Both the position numbers and the translations under genes were made by a program. DNA of 64,000 nucleotides from Candidatus Nanopelagicales bacterium. Its GTDB lineage: Bacteria; Actinomycetota; Actinomycetes; S36-B12; GCA-2699445. Within the stretch, counting starts at the first letter, position 1. Each line of letters begins with the position of its first letter. Below, one piece after another: positions 52,476-61,201 of the stretch. The stretch lies in the NCBI GenBank assembly GCA_037045355.1, contig JBAOHO010000026.1:248001-312000 (forward strand), in the 5' to 3' direction. Under the pieces are notes generated by a model. It was not told the DNA's origin and made no database searches. It was given only the letters and a program-made list of their open reading frames with translations.

Positions 52476-53357
52476 ATGGAGACCAAGTCGATCGCGATCG
52501 TGGCCGGTGCGGCCGCTGCCGGTGGAGTACTGGCGCTGGCGGGTTTGAACCTGGCCACTGCGGCCACGGGTTCCCAGGATGCTGTCATGGGTCAACGTGC
52601 CCCGATGGCCGGCCAATACGGCATGGGCCAGGGAGGCCCGGGCGGACCGCATGGCACGCCGGTGACCGGTGAGGCGGCGGACAAGGTGACCGCAGCGGTG
52701 CAGGCGCAGTATCCCGACGCGACGGTGATGTTCGTCGAGGAAGAAGACGGCGGTTATGAGGCGCATGTGCGCAAGTCCGAAGGGACGATGGTCCATGTGA
52801 CGTTGGATGCCGACTTCCAGATCACGGGCGAACACACGGGCCCCGCGATGGGCCCCGGCGGTCCGGGCGGACCGCATGGCACGCCGGTGACCGGTGAGGC
52901 GGCGGACAAGGTGACCGCAGCGGTGCAGGCGCAGTATCCCGACGCGACGGTGATGTTCGTCGAGGAACAGGACGGCGGTTATGAGGCGCATGTGCGCAAG
53001 TCGGACGGGACGATGGTCCATGTGACGTTGGATGCCGACTTCCAGATCACCGGCGAACACACCGGCCCGGCTATGGGTGGTCCCGGCCGCATGGGTCCGG
53101 GGCACCACGGGAAGCCGGTGACTGGCGCCAAGGCCAAGAAGGTGAGGGCGGCCGCGAAGGCCGAACTGCCCAGCGCCACTGTCATCCGGGTCGAGAAGGA
53201 CCGCAACGGATACGAGGCTCATATGGTCAAGACCAACGGAACCCACGTGCTGGTGTCCGTCGGAAAGGGATTCCGGGTGACGGACGTCGAGACGTTCCCC
53301 GCGCCCGGTCAGATGGGCCGGTCACCGGCAGTCGAGTCCGATCCCGCCTCGGCCTGA
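52476..53357 (+). CDS. Exported protein with three PepSY-like repeats
   Basis: A 293-residue protein. A signal or anchor helix (about 4-30) is followed by a Gly/Met-rich segment and three copies of a 75-residue PepSY-like unit: VTGEAADKVTAAVQAQYPDA, TVMFVEEEDGGYEAHV, TMVHVTLDADFQITGEH. The first two copies are almost identical in DNA; the third is diverged (TGAKAKKVRAAAKAELPSAT). Gly-Pro-His linkers separate them. ATG 52476 follows GAGGAG. PepSY domains often inhibit proteases or bind ligands outside the cell; the role here is unknown. Confidence 0.8.
   Translation: METKSIAIVAGAAAAGGVLALAGLNLATAATGSQDAVMGQRAPMAGQYGMGQGGPGGPHGTPVTGEAADKVTAAVQAQYPDATVMFVEEEDGGYEAHVRKSEGTMVHVTLDADFQITGEHTGPAMGPGGPGGPHGTPVTGEAADKVTAAVQAQYPDATVMFVEEQDGGYEAHVRKSDGTMVHVTLDADFQITGEHTGPAMGGPGRMGPGHHGKPVTGAKAKKVRAAAKAELPSATVIRVEKDRNGYEAHMVKTNGTHVLVSVGKGFRVTDVETFPAPGQMGRSPAVESDPASA
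52635..53084. repeat. 225-bp tandem duplication inside the PepSY-like gene
   Basis: Two adjacent copies with exactly 225-bp period (starts 52635 and 52860), differing at only a few bases, which points to recent duplication. Confidence 0.85.
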
Positions 53358-53364
53358 CGCCGAC

Positions 53365-53571
53365 TCATCCGCAGCAGCCCCCGCCGCAGCATCCACCGCC
53401 GGCGGGGGCCTCGGGCGATCCCAGACCTCTCACGGCGCCGGCCACGGAGAGCAGGCGAACGGTGTCCGGATGGCCGCTCGGGCACGTCGCCGGATCACCG
53501 GAGTCCTTCATCGGTCGGGACTCGGTGAACGTGTCCCCGCAGGAACGGCAGCGGAATTCGTACGTCGGCAC
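53365..53571 (-). CDS. FmdB-type zinc ribbon protein
   Basis: A 68-residue zinc-ribbon protein: YEFRCRSCGDTF gives the first CxxC, CPSGH part of the second, and the tail GGGCCGGGCCG is the usual Cys/Gly-rich end of actinobacterial FmdB-like proteins. GTG 53571 has a TACCCT box 6 nt upstream. The role (regulator or metal binding) is not established. Confidence 0.85.
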   Translation of the reverse strand: MPTYEFRCRSCGDTFTESRPMKDSGDPATCPSGHPDTVRLLSVAGAVRGLGSPEAPAGGGCCGGGCCG

Positions 53572-53577
53572 GGGGCC

Positions 53578-53583
53578 AGGGTA
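53578..53583 (-). promoter_or_regulatory. -10 box TACCCT of a probable leaderless transcript (zinc ribbon gene)
   Basis: Minus strand TACCCT, 6 nt, GTG 53571. Confidence 0.6.
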
Positions 53584-53723
53584 TCCGGGGAAACGATGCC
53601 CCCCGGGGTTTCGGTCCCATCGGGCGCGGGAATCAAGAAGCGCATGGCACTGTTTCATGCAGTGGAGCGCGGCTGTTCGGGCGTGGAACTCGAGCACCGG
53701 GCCTTACCTGGGGAGTGTGGCGG

Positions 53724-53948
53724 ATGTCGAGGTTGACGAAACCTGACCTGACGATCATCGTCCTGGCGCTGCTTTACGTCTTGATCCCGGTGGATTTCAT
53801 CCCTGAGATCATCACGGGGCCGATTGGCCTGACCGATGACATGGCGGCTCTGGCTGTGATTCTGGCGACCGTGCTGCGGGCCCGCGATCGCGAGCCCGCA
53901 GCAGTAGTGGTCCCGGCCACTGTCACGCACGAGTCGTTCGAGCGCTGA
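53724..53948 (+). CDS. DUF1232 (YkvA-like) membrane protein
   Basis: A 74-residue protein with two hydrophobic segments and the DUF1232 core LLYVLIPVDFIPEIITGPIG followed by LTDDMAALAVI. ATG 53724 follows GGGGAG at 8 nt; a GTG at 53715 is possible. It converges on the aldehyde dehydrogenase gene. Function unknown. Confidence 0.85.
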   Translation: MSRLTKPDLTIIVLALLYVLIPVDFIPEIITGPIGLTDDMAALAVILATVLRARDREPAAVVVPATVTHESFER

Positions 53949-53965
53949 CCGAGTTCCGCTCAGGA

Positions 53966-55489
53966 TCAGAAGAACCCCAGTTTCTGCGGAGCGTACGACA
54001 CCAGCAGGTTCTTCGTCTGCTGGTAATGGTCCAGCATCTGGGCGTGGGTCTCGCGCCCGATCCCTGATCCCTTGTAGCCGCCGAATGCGGCATGTGCCGG
54101 GTAGGCGTGATAGCAGTTCGTCCACACGCGACCGGCCTGGATGGTGCGACCCGCCCGATACGCGGTGTTGATGTCGCGGCTCCACACACCGGCCCCCAGC
54201 CCGTACAGCGTGTCGTTCGCGATGTGCATGGCGTCGTCGAAATCGCTGAACGTGGTCACCGACACGACGGGCCCGAAGATCTCCTCTTGGAAGATCCGCA
54301 TCGAGTTCTTGCCCTCGAAGATTGTCGGGGCGACGTAGTACCCACCGGAGAGGTCCCCACCGAGATCCACGGACTCACCACCACACACCAGACGGGCGCC
54401 CTCGTCCTGCCCGATCCTGATGTAGTCGAGGATCTTGTCGTGCTGCTCCTTGCTGGCCTGAGCGCCGATCATCGTGTCGCTGTCCAGTGGATCTCCTTGG
54501 ACCACCAGTTTGGTGCGCTCGGTGGCATCGGCGATGAACTTGTCGTAGATCGACTCCTGGATCAGGGCCCGGCTCGGGCACGTGCAGACCTCGCCCTGGT
54601 TCAGAGCGAACATCGTGAAACCCTCGAGTGACTTGTCGTAGAAGTCGTCGTCCTTCATCGCGATGTCATCGAAGAAGATGTTGGGACTCTTCCCGCCCAG
54701 TTCCAGCGTGACCGGGATGATGTTCTCGCTGGCGTACTGCATGATCAACTTGCCGGTCGTCGTCTCGCCGGTGAAGGCGATCTTGGCGATCCGGTTGCTC
54801 GAGGCCAAGGGCTTTCCCGCTTCGAGGCCGAAACCGTTGACAATATTGAGGACGCCGTCCGGCAGGAGGTCGCCGACGAGGTCGATCCACCACATGATCG
54901 AGGCCGGAGTCTGCTCAGCCGGCTTGAGCACGATGGCGTTGCCGGCGGCCAGGGCCGGGGCGATCTTCCACACGGCCATCAGCAGGGGGAAGTTCCAGGG
55001 GATGATCTGGCCGACCACTCCCAGCGGTTCGTGGAAGTGGTAGGCGACAGTGTCGTCGTCGAGTTGCGACAGTGTGCCTTCCTGGGCGCGCAGGACCCCG
55101 GCGAAGTAACGGAAGTGGTCGATCGCCAATGGGATGTCAGCGGCCAAGGTCTCACGGACCGGCTTGCCGTTGTCCCACGTCTCGGCCACGGCAATGGCCT
55201 CGAGGTTCTGTTCCATGCGATCGGCGATGCGGAGCAGGATGTCGCCACGCTCGCCGGCCGAGGTGCGGCCCCAGACGGCTGCCGCGGCGTGGGCGGCATC
55301 CAGTGCCAGTTCGATGTCTTCCGCAGTGCTGCGGGCGATCTCGCAGAACGGCTTGCCGTTGACCGGCGAGATGTTGTCGAAGTACTGGCCTTTGACAGGG
55401 GCGACTCGCCGACCATCGATCCAGTTGTCGTAGCGGGACTCGTAGGACACGACGCTTCCCGGGGATCCGGGCGGGGCGTAAACCGTCAT
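53966..55489 (-). CDS. Aldehyde dehydrogenase, ExaC/AcoD-type
   Basis: A 507-residue NAD-dependent aldehyde dehydrogenase, most like acetaldehyde dehydrogenases of ethanol and acetoin metabolism. IIPWNFPLLMAVWKIAPALA, the catalytic Glu in LELGGKSPN, the catalytic Cys in NQGEVCTCPSR and the C-terminal WTNCYHAYPAHAAFGGYKGS match ExaC. ATG 55489 follows AGGAGG at 7 nt. The upstream gene encodes a GAF-type activator, and paired direct repeats lie just before the -10 box, so induction by that regulator is likely. Confidence 0.92.
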   Translation of the reverse strand: MTVYAPPGSPGSVVSYESRYDNWIDGRRVAPVKGQYFDNISPVNGKPFCEIARSTAEDIELALDAAHAAAAVWGRTSAGERGDILLRIADRMEQNLEAIAVAETWDNGKPVRETLAADIPLAIDHFRYFAGVLRAQEGTLSQLDDDTVAYHFHEPLGVVGQIIPWNFPLLMAVWKIAPALAAGNAIVLKPAEQTPASIMWWIDLVGDLLPDGVLNIVNGFGLEAGKPLASSNRIAKIAFTGETTTGKLIMQYASENIIPVTLELGGKSPNIFFDDIAMKDDDFYDKSLEGFTMFALNQGEVCTCPSRALIQESIYDKFIADATERTKLVVQGDPLDSDTMIGAQASKEQHDKILDYIRIGQDEGARLVCGGESVDLGGDLSGGYYVAPTIFEGKNSMRIFQEEIFGPVVSVTTFSDFDDAMHIANDTLYGLGAGVWSRDINTAYRAGRTIQAGRVWTNCYHAYPAHAAFGGYKGSGIGRETHAQMLDHYQQTKNLLVSYAPQKLGFF

Positions 55490-55529
55490 GTGATGACCTC
55501 CTGATCGGCCGGTTGTTCCGGTGCCCGTC

Positions 55530-55564
55530 AAGTTAGGCCGCGCGACGTTGCAGCAACGTTGCAG
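55530..55564 (-). promoter_or_regulatory. -10 box TAACTT with tandem 11-bp direct repeats
   Basis: Minus strand CTGCAACGTTG and CTGCAACGTCG (55564-55543) lie head to tail, one helical turn apart, followed by TAACTT at 55535-55530 and a 40-nt leader to the dehydrogenase ATG. A plausible binding site for the GAF-type regulator encoded upstream. Confidence 0.5.
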
Positions 55565-55570
55565 TTTCTC

Positions 55571-56884
55571 CTATCGAGGTCGGGAGTCTCCAGATCGCGG
55601 AGTGGGCAGCCCGAACAAGGCGTTGACCCGGTCGATCCGCGCCAGAACGCCGAGGCGTTTCGGGGAGTCCGTGGGAAGAGCTCGCAACGCGGCCCGCAGG
55701 ACATCGAGGTCGTCCCTGCCGTCTTCGTGGGTGGCGAATGACAGAAGGACGTTCGGGTCAGAGCCGGCCAAGGCGGCGCGTCGCAGCCGAGCCCGGACTT
55801 CACCGCGCAGTTCTGCCACAGCGGGGGATTGCGAAGACGGCAGGACCGGTCCGCGGTAGGCACGAAGGGCACCTGAGATGTCGCCCTGATCCACGGCGGC
55901 GAGCACCTCACCGACGTCGGTCCGCAGTTCACTGGTGAGCCGATAGGGACGGGATTGCACCATGCCCGCCCCCACTATTCGGCGCAACCTCGTCATCTCG
56001 GCTCGCACTGTTACCGGGGAGACGTCTTCCTCGCGCAGCAGTAGCGCGAGATGGTCCCCGCTCAGACCGCCCGGATTGACAGCCAGGAGCAGGAGGAGCT
56101 CGGAATGACGGCGACTGAGCTGCCGAGATGTTCCCAGGGCATGCAGCACGGCGCGGTCGCGGCCCAGGACTTCGAGGCGCGCAGTCTCCGCCGTCCGCGG
56201 CTGCGGTAGCGCGAGCATGCTTTGCTCCACCGCGACCACCGTCGAGCGAACCATGGCGAGCGCGATGGCTGAGGCGACGTGTTCACCTCCCGTCACGTCG
56301 ATCACGCCGATCACGTCGCCGGTCGCCGGGTCGTGGATGGGGACGGCGGTGCAGCTCCAATGCTGCACGGCCCCGACGAAGTGCTCATGTGTGTGGATCT
56401 GCACGGCTTGATCGATGGCCAAGGCCGTTCCCGGTGCGTTGGTCCCGGCGGCTGCTTCGCTCCACAGAGCCCCCTCGTTGAAGCCCATCCGCTCTGCCCG
56501 AGTCAGCAACTGTCGATCCCCGTCGACCCACAGCAGGCGTCCGTCCGCGTCGCCCAGCGCCACCAGGTGCCCGGCTTCGACCGCCGCGTCTGTCAAGAGC
56601 GATCGAATCATTGGGAGGGTCGCAGCGAACCTCACTGATTCCCGGGCATGGGACAGTTCGTCGTCCGTCAGCACCACAGGAGCGGCAGCAGCGGCTGGAT
56701 CGACGCCGCGCGCAAGACTCCGGCGCCACGACTCGGCGACGATCGCGCGCACTTGGGGACTGGCGATCCGACCCCGCGAGACGAACTGCTCATGGGCTCG
56801 CGCAACGTGCTCACCGGCCCTCGTGACCTGCTCACCAACGCGCGCCATGGCGGCCGGTACCCCTCGGGTCGGGCGGCTCGACAT
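55571..56884 (-). CDS. GAF-domain transcriptional regulator (AcoR-like, without AAA domain)
   Basis: A 437-residue regulator. The N-terminal VRAIVAESWRRSLARGVDP is typical of AcoR-type activators. A GAF domain (about 90-225) includes GFNEGALWSEAAAGTNAPGT and HWSCTAVPIHDPATGDVIGV. The C-terminal half carries a helix-turn-helix-like segment (GLSGDHLALLLREEDVSPVT) in place of a sigma54 AAA domain, as is usual in actinobacteria. TATGGT 6 nt before ATG 56884 fits a leaderless start. It is directly upstream of the aldehyde dehydrogenase gene and likely controls it. Confidence 0.85.
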   Translation of the reverse strand: MSSRPTRGVPAAMARVGEQVTRAGEHVARAHEQFVSRGRIASPQVRAIVAESWRRSLARGVDPAAAAAPVVLTDDELSHARESVRFAATLPMIRSLLTDAAVEAGHLVALGDADGRLLWVDGDRQLLTRAERMGFNEGALWSEAAAGTNAPGTALAIDQAVQIHTHEHFVGAVQHWSCTAVPIHDPATGDVIGVIDVTGGEHVASAIALAMVRSTVVAVEQSMLALPQPRTAETARLEVLGRDRAVLHALGTSRQLSRRHSELLLLLAVNPGGLSGDHLALLLREEDVSPVTVRAEMTRLRRIVGAGMVQSRPYRLTSELRTDVGEVLAAVDQGDISGALRAYRGPVLPSSQSPAVAELRGEVRARLRRAALAGSDPNVLLSFATHEDGRDDLDVLRAALRALPTDSPKRLGVLARIDRVNALFGLPTPRSGDSRPR

Positions 56885-56890
56885 GAACAG

Positions 56891-56896
56891 ACCATA
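56891..56896 (-). promoter_or_regulatory. -10 box TATGGT of a probable leaderless transcript (GAF regulator)
   Basis: Minus strand TATGGT, 6 nt, ATG 56884. Confidence 0.55.
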
Positions 56897-56948
56897 CGCC
56901 TGGGTGGACTCTCATCCATTGGGAAGTGGATCGGCCAATCGGGAAATG

Positions 56949-57092
56949 GGGGACTGCTGGCTGCGCACTGATGGGGACTGCTGGCTGCGCACGGATGGGG
57001 ACTGCTGGCTGCGCACGGATGGGGACTGCTGGCTGCGCACGGATGGGGACTGCTGGCTGCGCCAGTATGGGGACTGCTGGCTGCGCCAGTAT
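56949..57092. repeat. Six-copy 24-bp tandem repeat before a membrane protein gene
   Basis: GGGGACTGCTGGCTGCGC starts at 56949, 56973, 56997, 57021, 57045 and 57069, exact period 24 bp. The last two units vary at the 3' side (CAGTAT for CACGGAT-type). On the plus strand it is open in frame with the gene at 57099 and would encode GDCWLRTD/GDCWLRQY repeats; the unit carries an ATG in that frame. Confidence 0.9.
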
Positions 57093-57098
57093 GGGGAA

Positions 57099-57707
57099 AT
57101 GAAGTTGTATGCGGACACCTCAGCGCGACGGCATCGGCAGATACTGGCCGACCTCGGATTCGTCCTGTGGTCCCTCGTGTGGATCTGGCTCGCGACTCGC
57201 TTGTTCGACTTGGTGTTGCTGCTCGGGGCGCCGGGGGAGGCGATCGAATCCGCCGGGACCAGCCTGGCTGAGAATATGAACAGTGCGGGTGAAGCCATCA
57301 ATGGGCTGCCGGTCGTCGGCGACACCGTGCGAGGACCCTTCGACCGAATGAGCGACGCAGGGGCCAACATCGCGGATGCCGGTCGCGGTCAGGTTGAGGC
57401 TGTCACTCGGCTGGCGTGGTTCACGGCCATCATGTTGGCGGTCGGGCCCATCGCGACACTGGCTGTGATCTGGTTGCCGCTACGCGTCCGGTTCGTGCGC
57501 AGAGCGGCGGCGGCGCAGCGGTTCGTCGACTCTGACGATGATCTCGACCTGTTCGCGCTGCGGGCTCTCGCGCGTCAACCTTTGCGTGTTCTGGCCGGAA
57601 TCGATCCCGATCCGGCGGGCAAGTGGCGCAGACGAGATCCGGCGATCGTACGCGCGCTGGCTGAACTGGAACTACGTGACGAGGGATTGGCCCCACCGCG
57701 GCGATGA
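57099..57707 (+). CDS. Two-helix membrane protein with variable repeat upstream
   Basis: A 202-residue protein with helices at about 18-42 and 110-132, an Ala/Gly-rich extracytoplasmic loop (ESAGTSLAENMNSAGEAING) and a cytoplasmic tail with DDDLDLFALRALARQPLRVL. No family recognised. ATG 57099 follows GGGGAA. In-frame ATGs inside the upstream 24-bp repeats, the first at 56946, could add up to 51 residues of Cys/Trp/Arg-rich octapeptides. Upstream of the TetR gene on the same strand. Confidence 0.7.
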   Translation: MKLYADTSARRHRQILADLGFVLWSLVWIWLATRLFDLVLLLGAPGEAIESAGTSLAENMNSAGEAINGLPVVGDTVRGPFDRMSDAGANIADAGRGQVEAVTRLAWFTAIMLAVGPIATLAVIWLPLRVRFVRRAAAAQRFVDSDDDLDLFALRALARQPLRVLAGIDPDPAGKWRRRDPAIVRALAELELRDEGLAPPRR

Positions 57708-57773
57708 CCGTGCATCCAATGCCTGTCGACGATTCCTCGCCTATCGTGTTCTGGTAACGGGGAGGAGTCGGTC

Positions 57774-58397
57774 ATGCAGGAAATGGCAAAGTCCGGCCGT
57801 CAGCGGCGTCGTCCGGTGCAGCAGCGTTCCAAGAAGACCTTCGAACGGATCTGTTCCGCTGCGTCGGAGATCCTGGCTCAGGACGGACTCGAGGCCCTGA
57901 CCACGAATGCTGTAGCCGCACGGGCCGGGGTGAGCATCAACGCTCTGTACTCGTACTTCCCGGACAAGTACGCCATCATGCTGGAGTTGTTCCGGCAGTC
58001 CGAGCAACGCAGAGAGGAGGCGCTGGCCCCCTACGTGAGGGAAGCCGCGGAAACCAACGACTGGAGTGCCCTGATCAGGCGGACCACGTTCGCCGCGGCC
58101 CGCCTGCGTGTGCAGGACTCCGACTACCTCGCATTGCGCCCCGTGATCAGCGCCGTATCAGAGTTGCGTGCGGCCCAGCGCGAGGTCGATGACGGCACGG
58201 TGCAACGGGTGGCGGGACACCTGCAGCGACGAAAACCGACGCTGAGCAAACAACGCGCCCATCGGGCTGCAGTCGTGGTCAGCATCACCCTCACCGCCGC
58301 ACTCGACGAGGCCACGCGGGACGGGCGGGTGCAGCGGGCGCTGTTGGATGAGGCGATCCGGATGGTGGAGCTGTACGTCAGCGACGTTTTGAGTTGA
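57774..58397 (+). CDS. TetR-family transcriptional regulator
   Basis: A 207-residue repressor. The N-terminal HTH is RSKKTFERICSAASEILAQD followed by LTTNAVAARAGVSINALYSY and FPDKYAI. The C-terminal ligand domain is helical. ATG 57774 follows GGGGAGGAG. It may control itself and the downstream decarboxylase or the upstream membrane protein; no clear operator was found. Confidence 0.88.
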   Translation: MQEMAKSGRQRRRPVQQRSKKTFERICSAASEILAQDGLEALTTNAVAARAGVSINALYSYFPDKYAIMLELFRQSEQRREEALAPYVREAAETNDWSALIRRTTFAAARLRVQDSDYLALRPVISAVSELRAAQREVDDGTVQRVAGHLQRRKPTLSKQRAHRAAVVVSITLTAALDEATRDGRVQRALLDEAIRMVELYVSDVLS

Positions 58398-58464
58398 ACG
58401 CTGACCGGGAGGCTACGACGAATCGGTGTGACTAGGCTCGGAGCTATCGACCAGGAGTACGTCC

Positions 58465-61197
58465 ATGTCCACTGCTCAAGCCGAATCCACCCCCGACCTC
58501 GCTGCCGAGACGATGCCCGAGGTGCACGTCAACACAGCCCAGTTGCGTTTCGACCACTGGGCGCGAATTCGCGAGGCCGCCGACCGGATGCGCGTCGAAC
58601 CGGAGTCGGCCGACGAGATCATCGCTGAGATCAACCATCACCTGGCGGTGCTGGAACCGTTCGAAAGCTTCTTCGCCTTCCCCGGTATCGACGAGATCCA
58701 AGTCATCCGGCGGCTCATGGCGGGACGCGATGTCGAGCTGCTGGCGGCCGAAACCGATCGGCTCGACATCCTCTTGAGCCAGTTGGGCGATGCTGCCGCG
58801 ATCCTCGATGATGCTTTCGACTTGACCCTGGATGTCGACGACCTGCTCGCCGAGGGCAAGCGTCGCCACTACTTCACCGTGTTGGTGGCGGACACCCTGA
58901 GCCCGCGGCAGTTGCGGGAGATCCGCCGCGACATGCACGAGGCCCGGACCCGGGACGATGATTTCGTCTTCGAGTTGCTGCAAGTCCCCTCGGTCGAGGA
59001 CGCCATGGCGGCCGTGGCCGCGAATCCGCAGATCCAGTCGGTGTGGATCCGCGGTGATCTTCCGTTGCGTTCCGAACGCCCCCTGGCGATATTCCGGGAT
59101 CGAGCCAATCTGCTGCTGCGCATTGAACGTGCGATCGGAGTTCACCTGCACGGGCCGATGCTGGCGCGGGCCATCAGCGACCTGCGACCGGAGCTCGATC
59201 TCTATCTGACGCTGGATGCCGAAGGTCACCTCGCCGATTCGGAGGACCAGTCCGTCTTCCGGCGCATCTTCTACCGTCGCGAGCACCCCAGCGAGATGCA
59301 CATGGCGACGCTGGACGGGGTCCGCAGCAGATACCGAACGCCGTTCTTCGACGCGCTGAAGAAGTACGCCCAGCGTCCGATCGGCAACTTCCACGCCCTG
59401 CCGATTGCACGCGGGAACTCGGTCTTCAACTCCGAGTGGATCGAGGACATGGCGGAGTTCTACGGAGAGCAGATCTTCCTCGCCGAGACCTCTGCGACCG
59501 TCGGAGGCCTCGACTCGCTGCTGTCGCCCACCGGAACCCTGCGCGATGCCCAGGAGGCCGCCGCCCGCGCCTTCGGGGCGAAGGAGACCTTCTTCGCCAC
59601 CAACGGGACGTCGACTTCGAACAAGATCGTGGTGCAGGCACTGTGCCGCCCGGGCGATATCGTCCTGATCGACCGCGACTGCCACAAGTCCCACCACTAC
59701 GGGCTGGTGCTGTCGGACGCCTACCCGGTCTACCTGGATGCCTACCCGTTGCCCGAGTACGGCATCTACGGCGGGGTTCCGGTGCGTGACATCAAGGAAC
59801 AGTTGCTCGCCTTCAAGCGCGCGGGTCGGCTGGATGAAGTGCGCATGCTCCTGCTCACCAATTGCACATTCGATGGCATCGTCTACCACCCCATGCGGGT
59901 GATGCAGGAGGTCCTGGCCATCAAACCGGACATGGTGTTCCTGTGGGACGAAGCGTGGTTCGCCTTCGCGCAGTTGCATCCCACCCTGCGTCGGCGCAAT
60001 GCGATGTGGGCGGCCACGAATCTGCGCAACCTGCTCGACACCCACTACTACCGACGCCAGTACGCAGAATGGCGGCAGTGGTTCGACACCTTGGACCCGG
60101 ACGATGACGCCACATGGTTGGACAACGCACTGCTGCCTGACCCCAATGAGGTCGCGGTGCGTGTGTACGCCACGCAGTCCACCCACAAGTCCCTGTCCGC
60201 ACTGCGACAGGGATCGATGATTCACCACTGGGATGAGCACTTCGCGTCGGATGTGTCCGAGTCGTTCCATGAGGCCTATTTCACCCACACGACGACATCA
60301 CCGAACTACCAGATCTTGGCGTCGTTGGATCTCGCGCGCCGGCAGGTCGAACTGGAGGGGTACGGACGGATCAGCAACGCGATGCAGATGGCGTTCGTGG
60401 TGCGCGATCAGGTGGCGACCGATCCCCTGCTGAGCAAGTACTTCAGCGTGCTCGACCCGGATGACATGATCCCGGCCGAGTACCGGGAATCAGAGCTGAG
60501 CTATCGAGATAAGGCGGGCATGCGTGGTCCAGTCGACGTCATGCGGGCGTTCTTCACGGATGAGCTCGTACTCGATCCGACCCGACTCACTTTGTACATC
60601 GCCAACACCGGTATGAGCGGCGACGACTTCAAGGTTGGTGCTCTGATGGACCGTTTCGGAATCCAGGTGAACAAGACCGCGACGAACAGTGTCTTGCTGA
60701 TGACGAACATCGGGACCACGTGGTCGTCCATCGACAACCTGCTGTCAGCCCTGAGGGACATCGCCCGTCAGTTGGATGAGGACGAGCTCGAGAGCAGTCC
60801 GGCCGAGTTGGCCATGCACGCCGAGCGCGTGCGGGCGTTGCGGGACGACGTGCCGCCACTGCCGGACTTCAGCGAGTTCTATTCGGCGTTCCGACCGAAT
60901 CCCGCAACACCGGAGGGCAACATTCGGCGCGCGTTCTTCCTTGCCTACAAGACGGAGAACCACGACTACGTCCCCCTGGGTGACGCGCTCGCCATCATCG
61001 AGTCCGGCAAGGTCCTGGTGTCGTCGAAGTTTGTGATCCCGTACCCGCCGGGATTCCCGGTCTTGGTGCCGGGTCAGGTCATCAGTCGGGAGATCATCGA
61101 GTTCCTGCAAGAGCTCGACATCGAAGAGGTGCATGGGTACCGGCCCGAGCTCGGGCTGGCGGTCTTCTCGGAAGCGGCGCTGGAATCGGTCGGTTGA
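58465..61197 (+). CDS. PLP-dependent arginine/lysine/ornithine decarboxylase (group III type)
   Basis: A 910-residue basic amino acid decarboxylase that forms agmatine, cadaverine or putrescine. The N-terminal wing domain is followed by the fold-type I core: FFATNGTSTSNKIVVQALCR, DRDCHKSHHYGLVLS, FLWDEAWFAFA, and the PLP lysine K575 in ATQSTHKSLSALRQGS. The C-terminal domain ends near GYRPELGLAVF. Length exceeds E. coli enzymes by about 150 residues, mainly at the N-terminus. Substrate specificity cannot be read with confidence. Likely upstream promoter TAGGCT at about 58433. Confidence 0.9.
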   Translation: MSTAQAESTPDLAAETMPEVHVNTAQLRFDHWARIREAADRMRVEPESADEIIAEINHHLAVLEPFESFFAFPGIDEIQVIRRLMAGRDVELLAAETDRLDILLSQLGDAAAILDDAFDLTLDVDDLLAEGKRRHYFTVLVADTLSPRQLREIRRDMHEARTRDDDFVFELLQVPSVEDAMAAVAANPQIQSVWIRGDLPLRSERPLAIFRDRANLLLRIERAIGVHLHGPMLARAISDLRPELDLYLTLDAEGHLADSEDQSVFRRIFYRREHPSEMHMATLDGVRSRYRTPFFDALKKYAQRPIGNFHALPIARGNSVFNSEWIEDMAEFYGEQIFLAETSATVGGLDSLLSPTGTLRDAQEAAARAFGAKETFFATNGTSTSNKIVVQALCRPGDIVLIDRDCHKSHHYGLVLSDAYPVYLDAYPLPEYGIYGGVPVRDIKEQLLAFKRAGRLDEVRMLLLTNCTFDGIVYHPMRVMQEVLAIKPDMVFLWDEAWFAFAQLHPTLRRRNAMWAATNLRNLLDTHYYRRQYAEWRQWFDTLDPDDDATWLDNALLPDPNEVAVRVYATQSTHKSLSALRQGSMIHHWDEHFASDVSESFHEAYFTHTTTSPNYQILASLDLARRQVELEGYGRISNAMQMAFVVRDQVATDPLLSKYFSVLDPDDMIPAEYRESELSYRDKAGMRGPVDVMRAFFTDELVLDPTRLTLYIANTGMSGDDFKVGALMDRFGIQVNKTATNSVLLMTNIGTTWSSIDNLLSALRDIARQLDEDELESSPAELAMHAERVRALRDDVPPLPDFSEFYSAFRPNPATPEGNIRRAFFLAYKTENHDYVPLGDALAIIESGKVLVSSKFVIPYPPGFPVLVPGQVISREIIEFLQELDIEEVHGYRPELGLAVFSEAALESVG

Positions 61198-61201
61198 CCA
61201 G

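Noticed and set aside
56949..57092. CRISPR-like array
   Set aside because: The 24-bp units are directly adjacent without unique spacers and no cas genes are present; it is a simple tandem repeat.
58444..60288. Long minus-strand open frame of 614 codons
   Set aside because: It is antisense to the decarboxylase gene, whose protein matches the family end to end; the antisense translation matches nothing known and reflects GC-rich codon bias.
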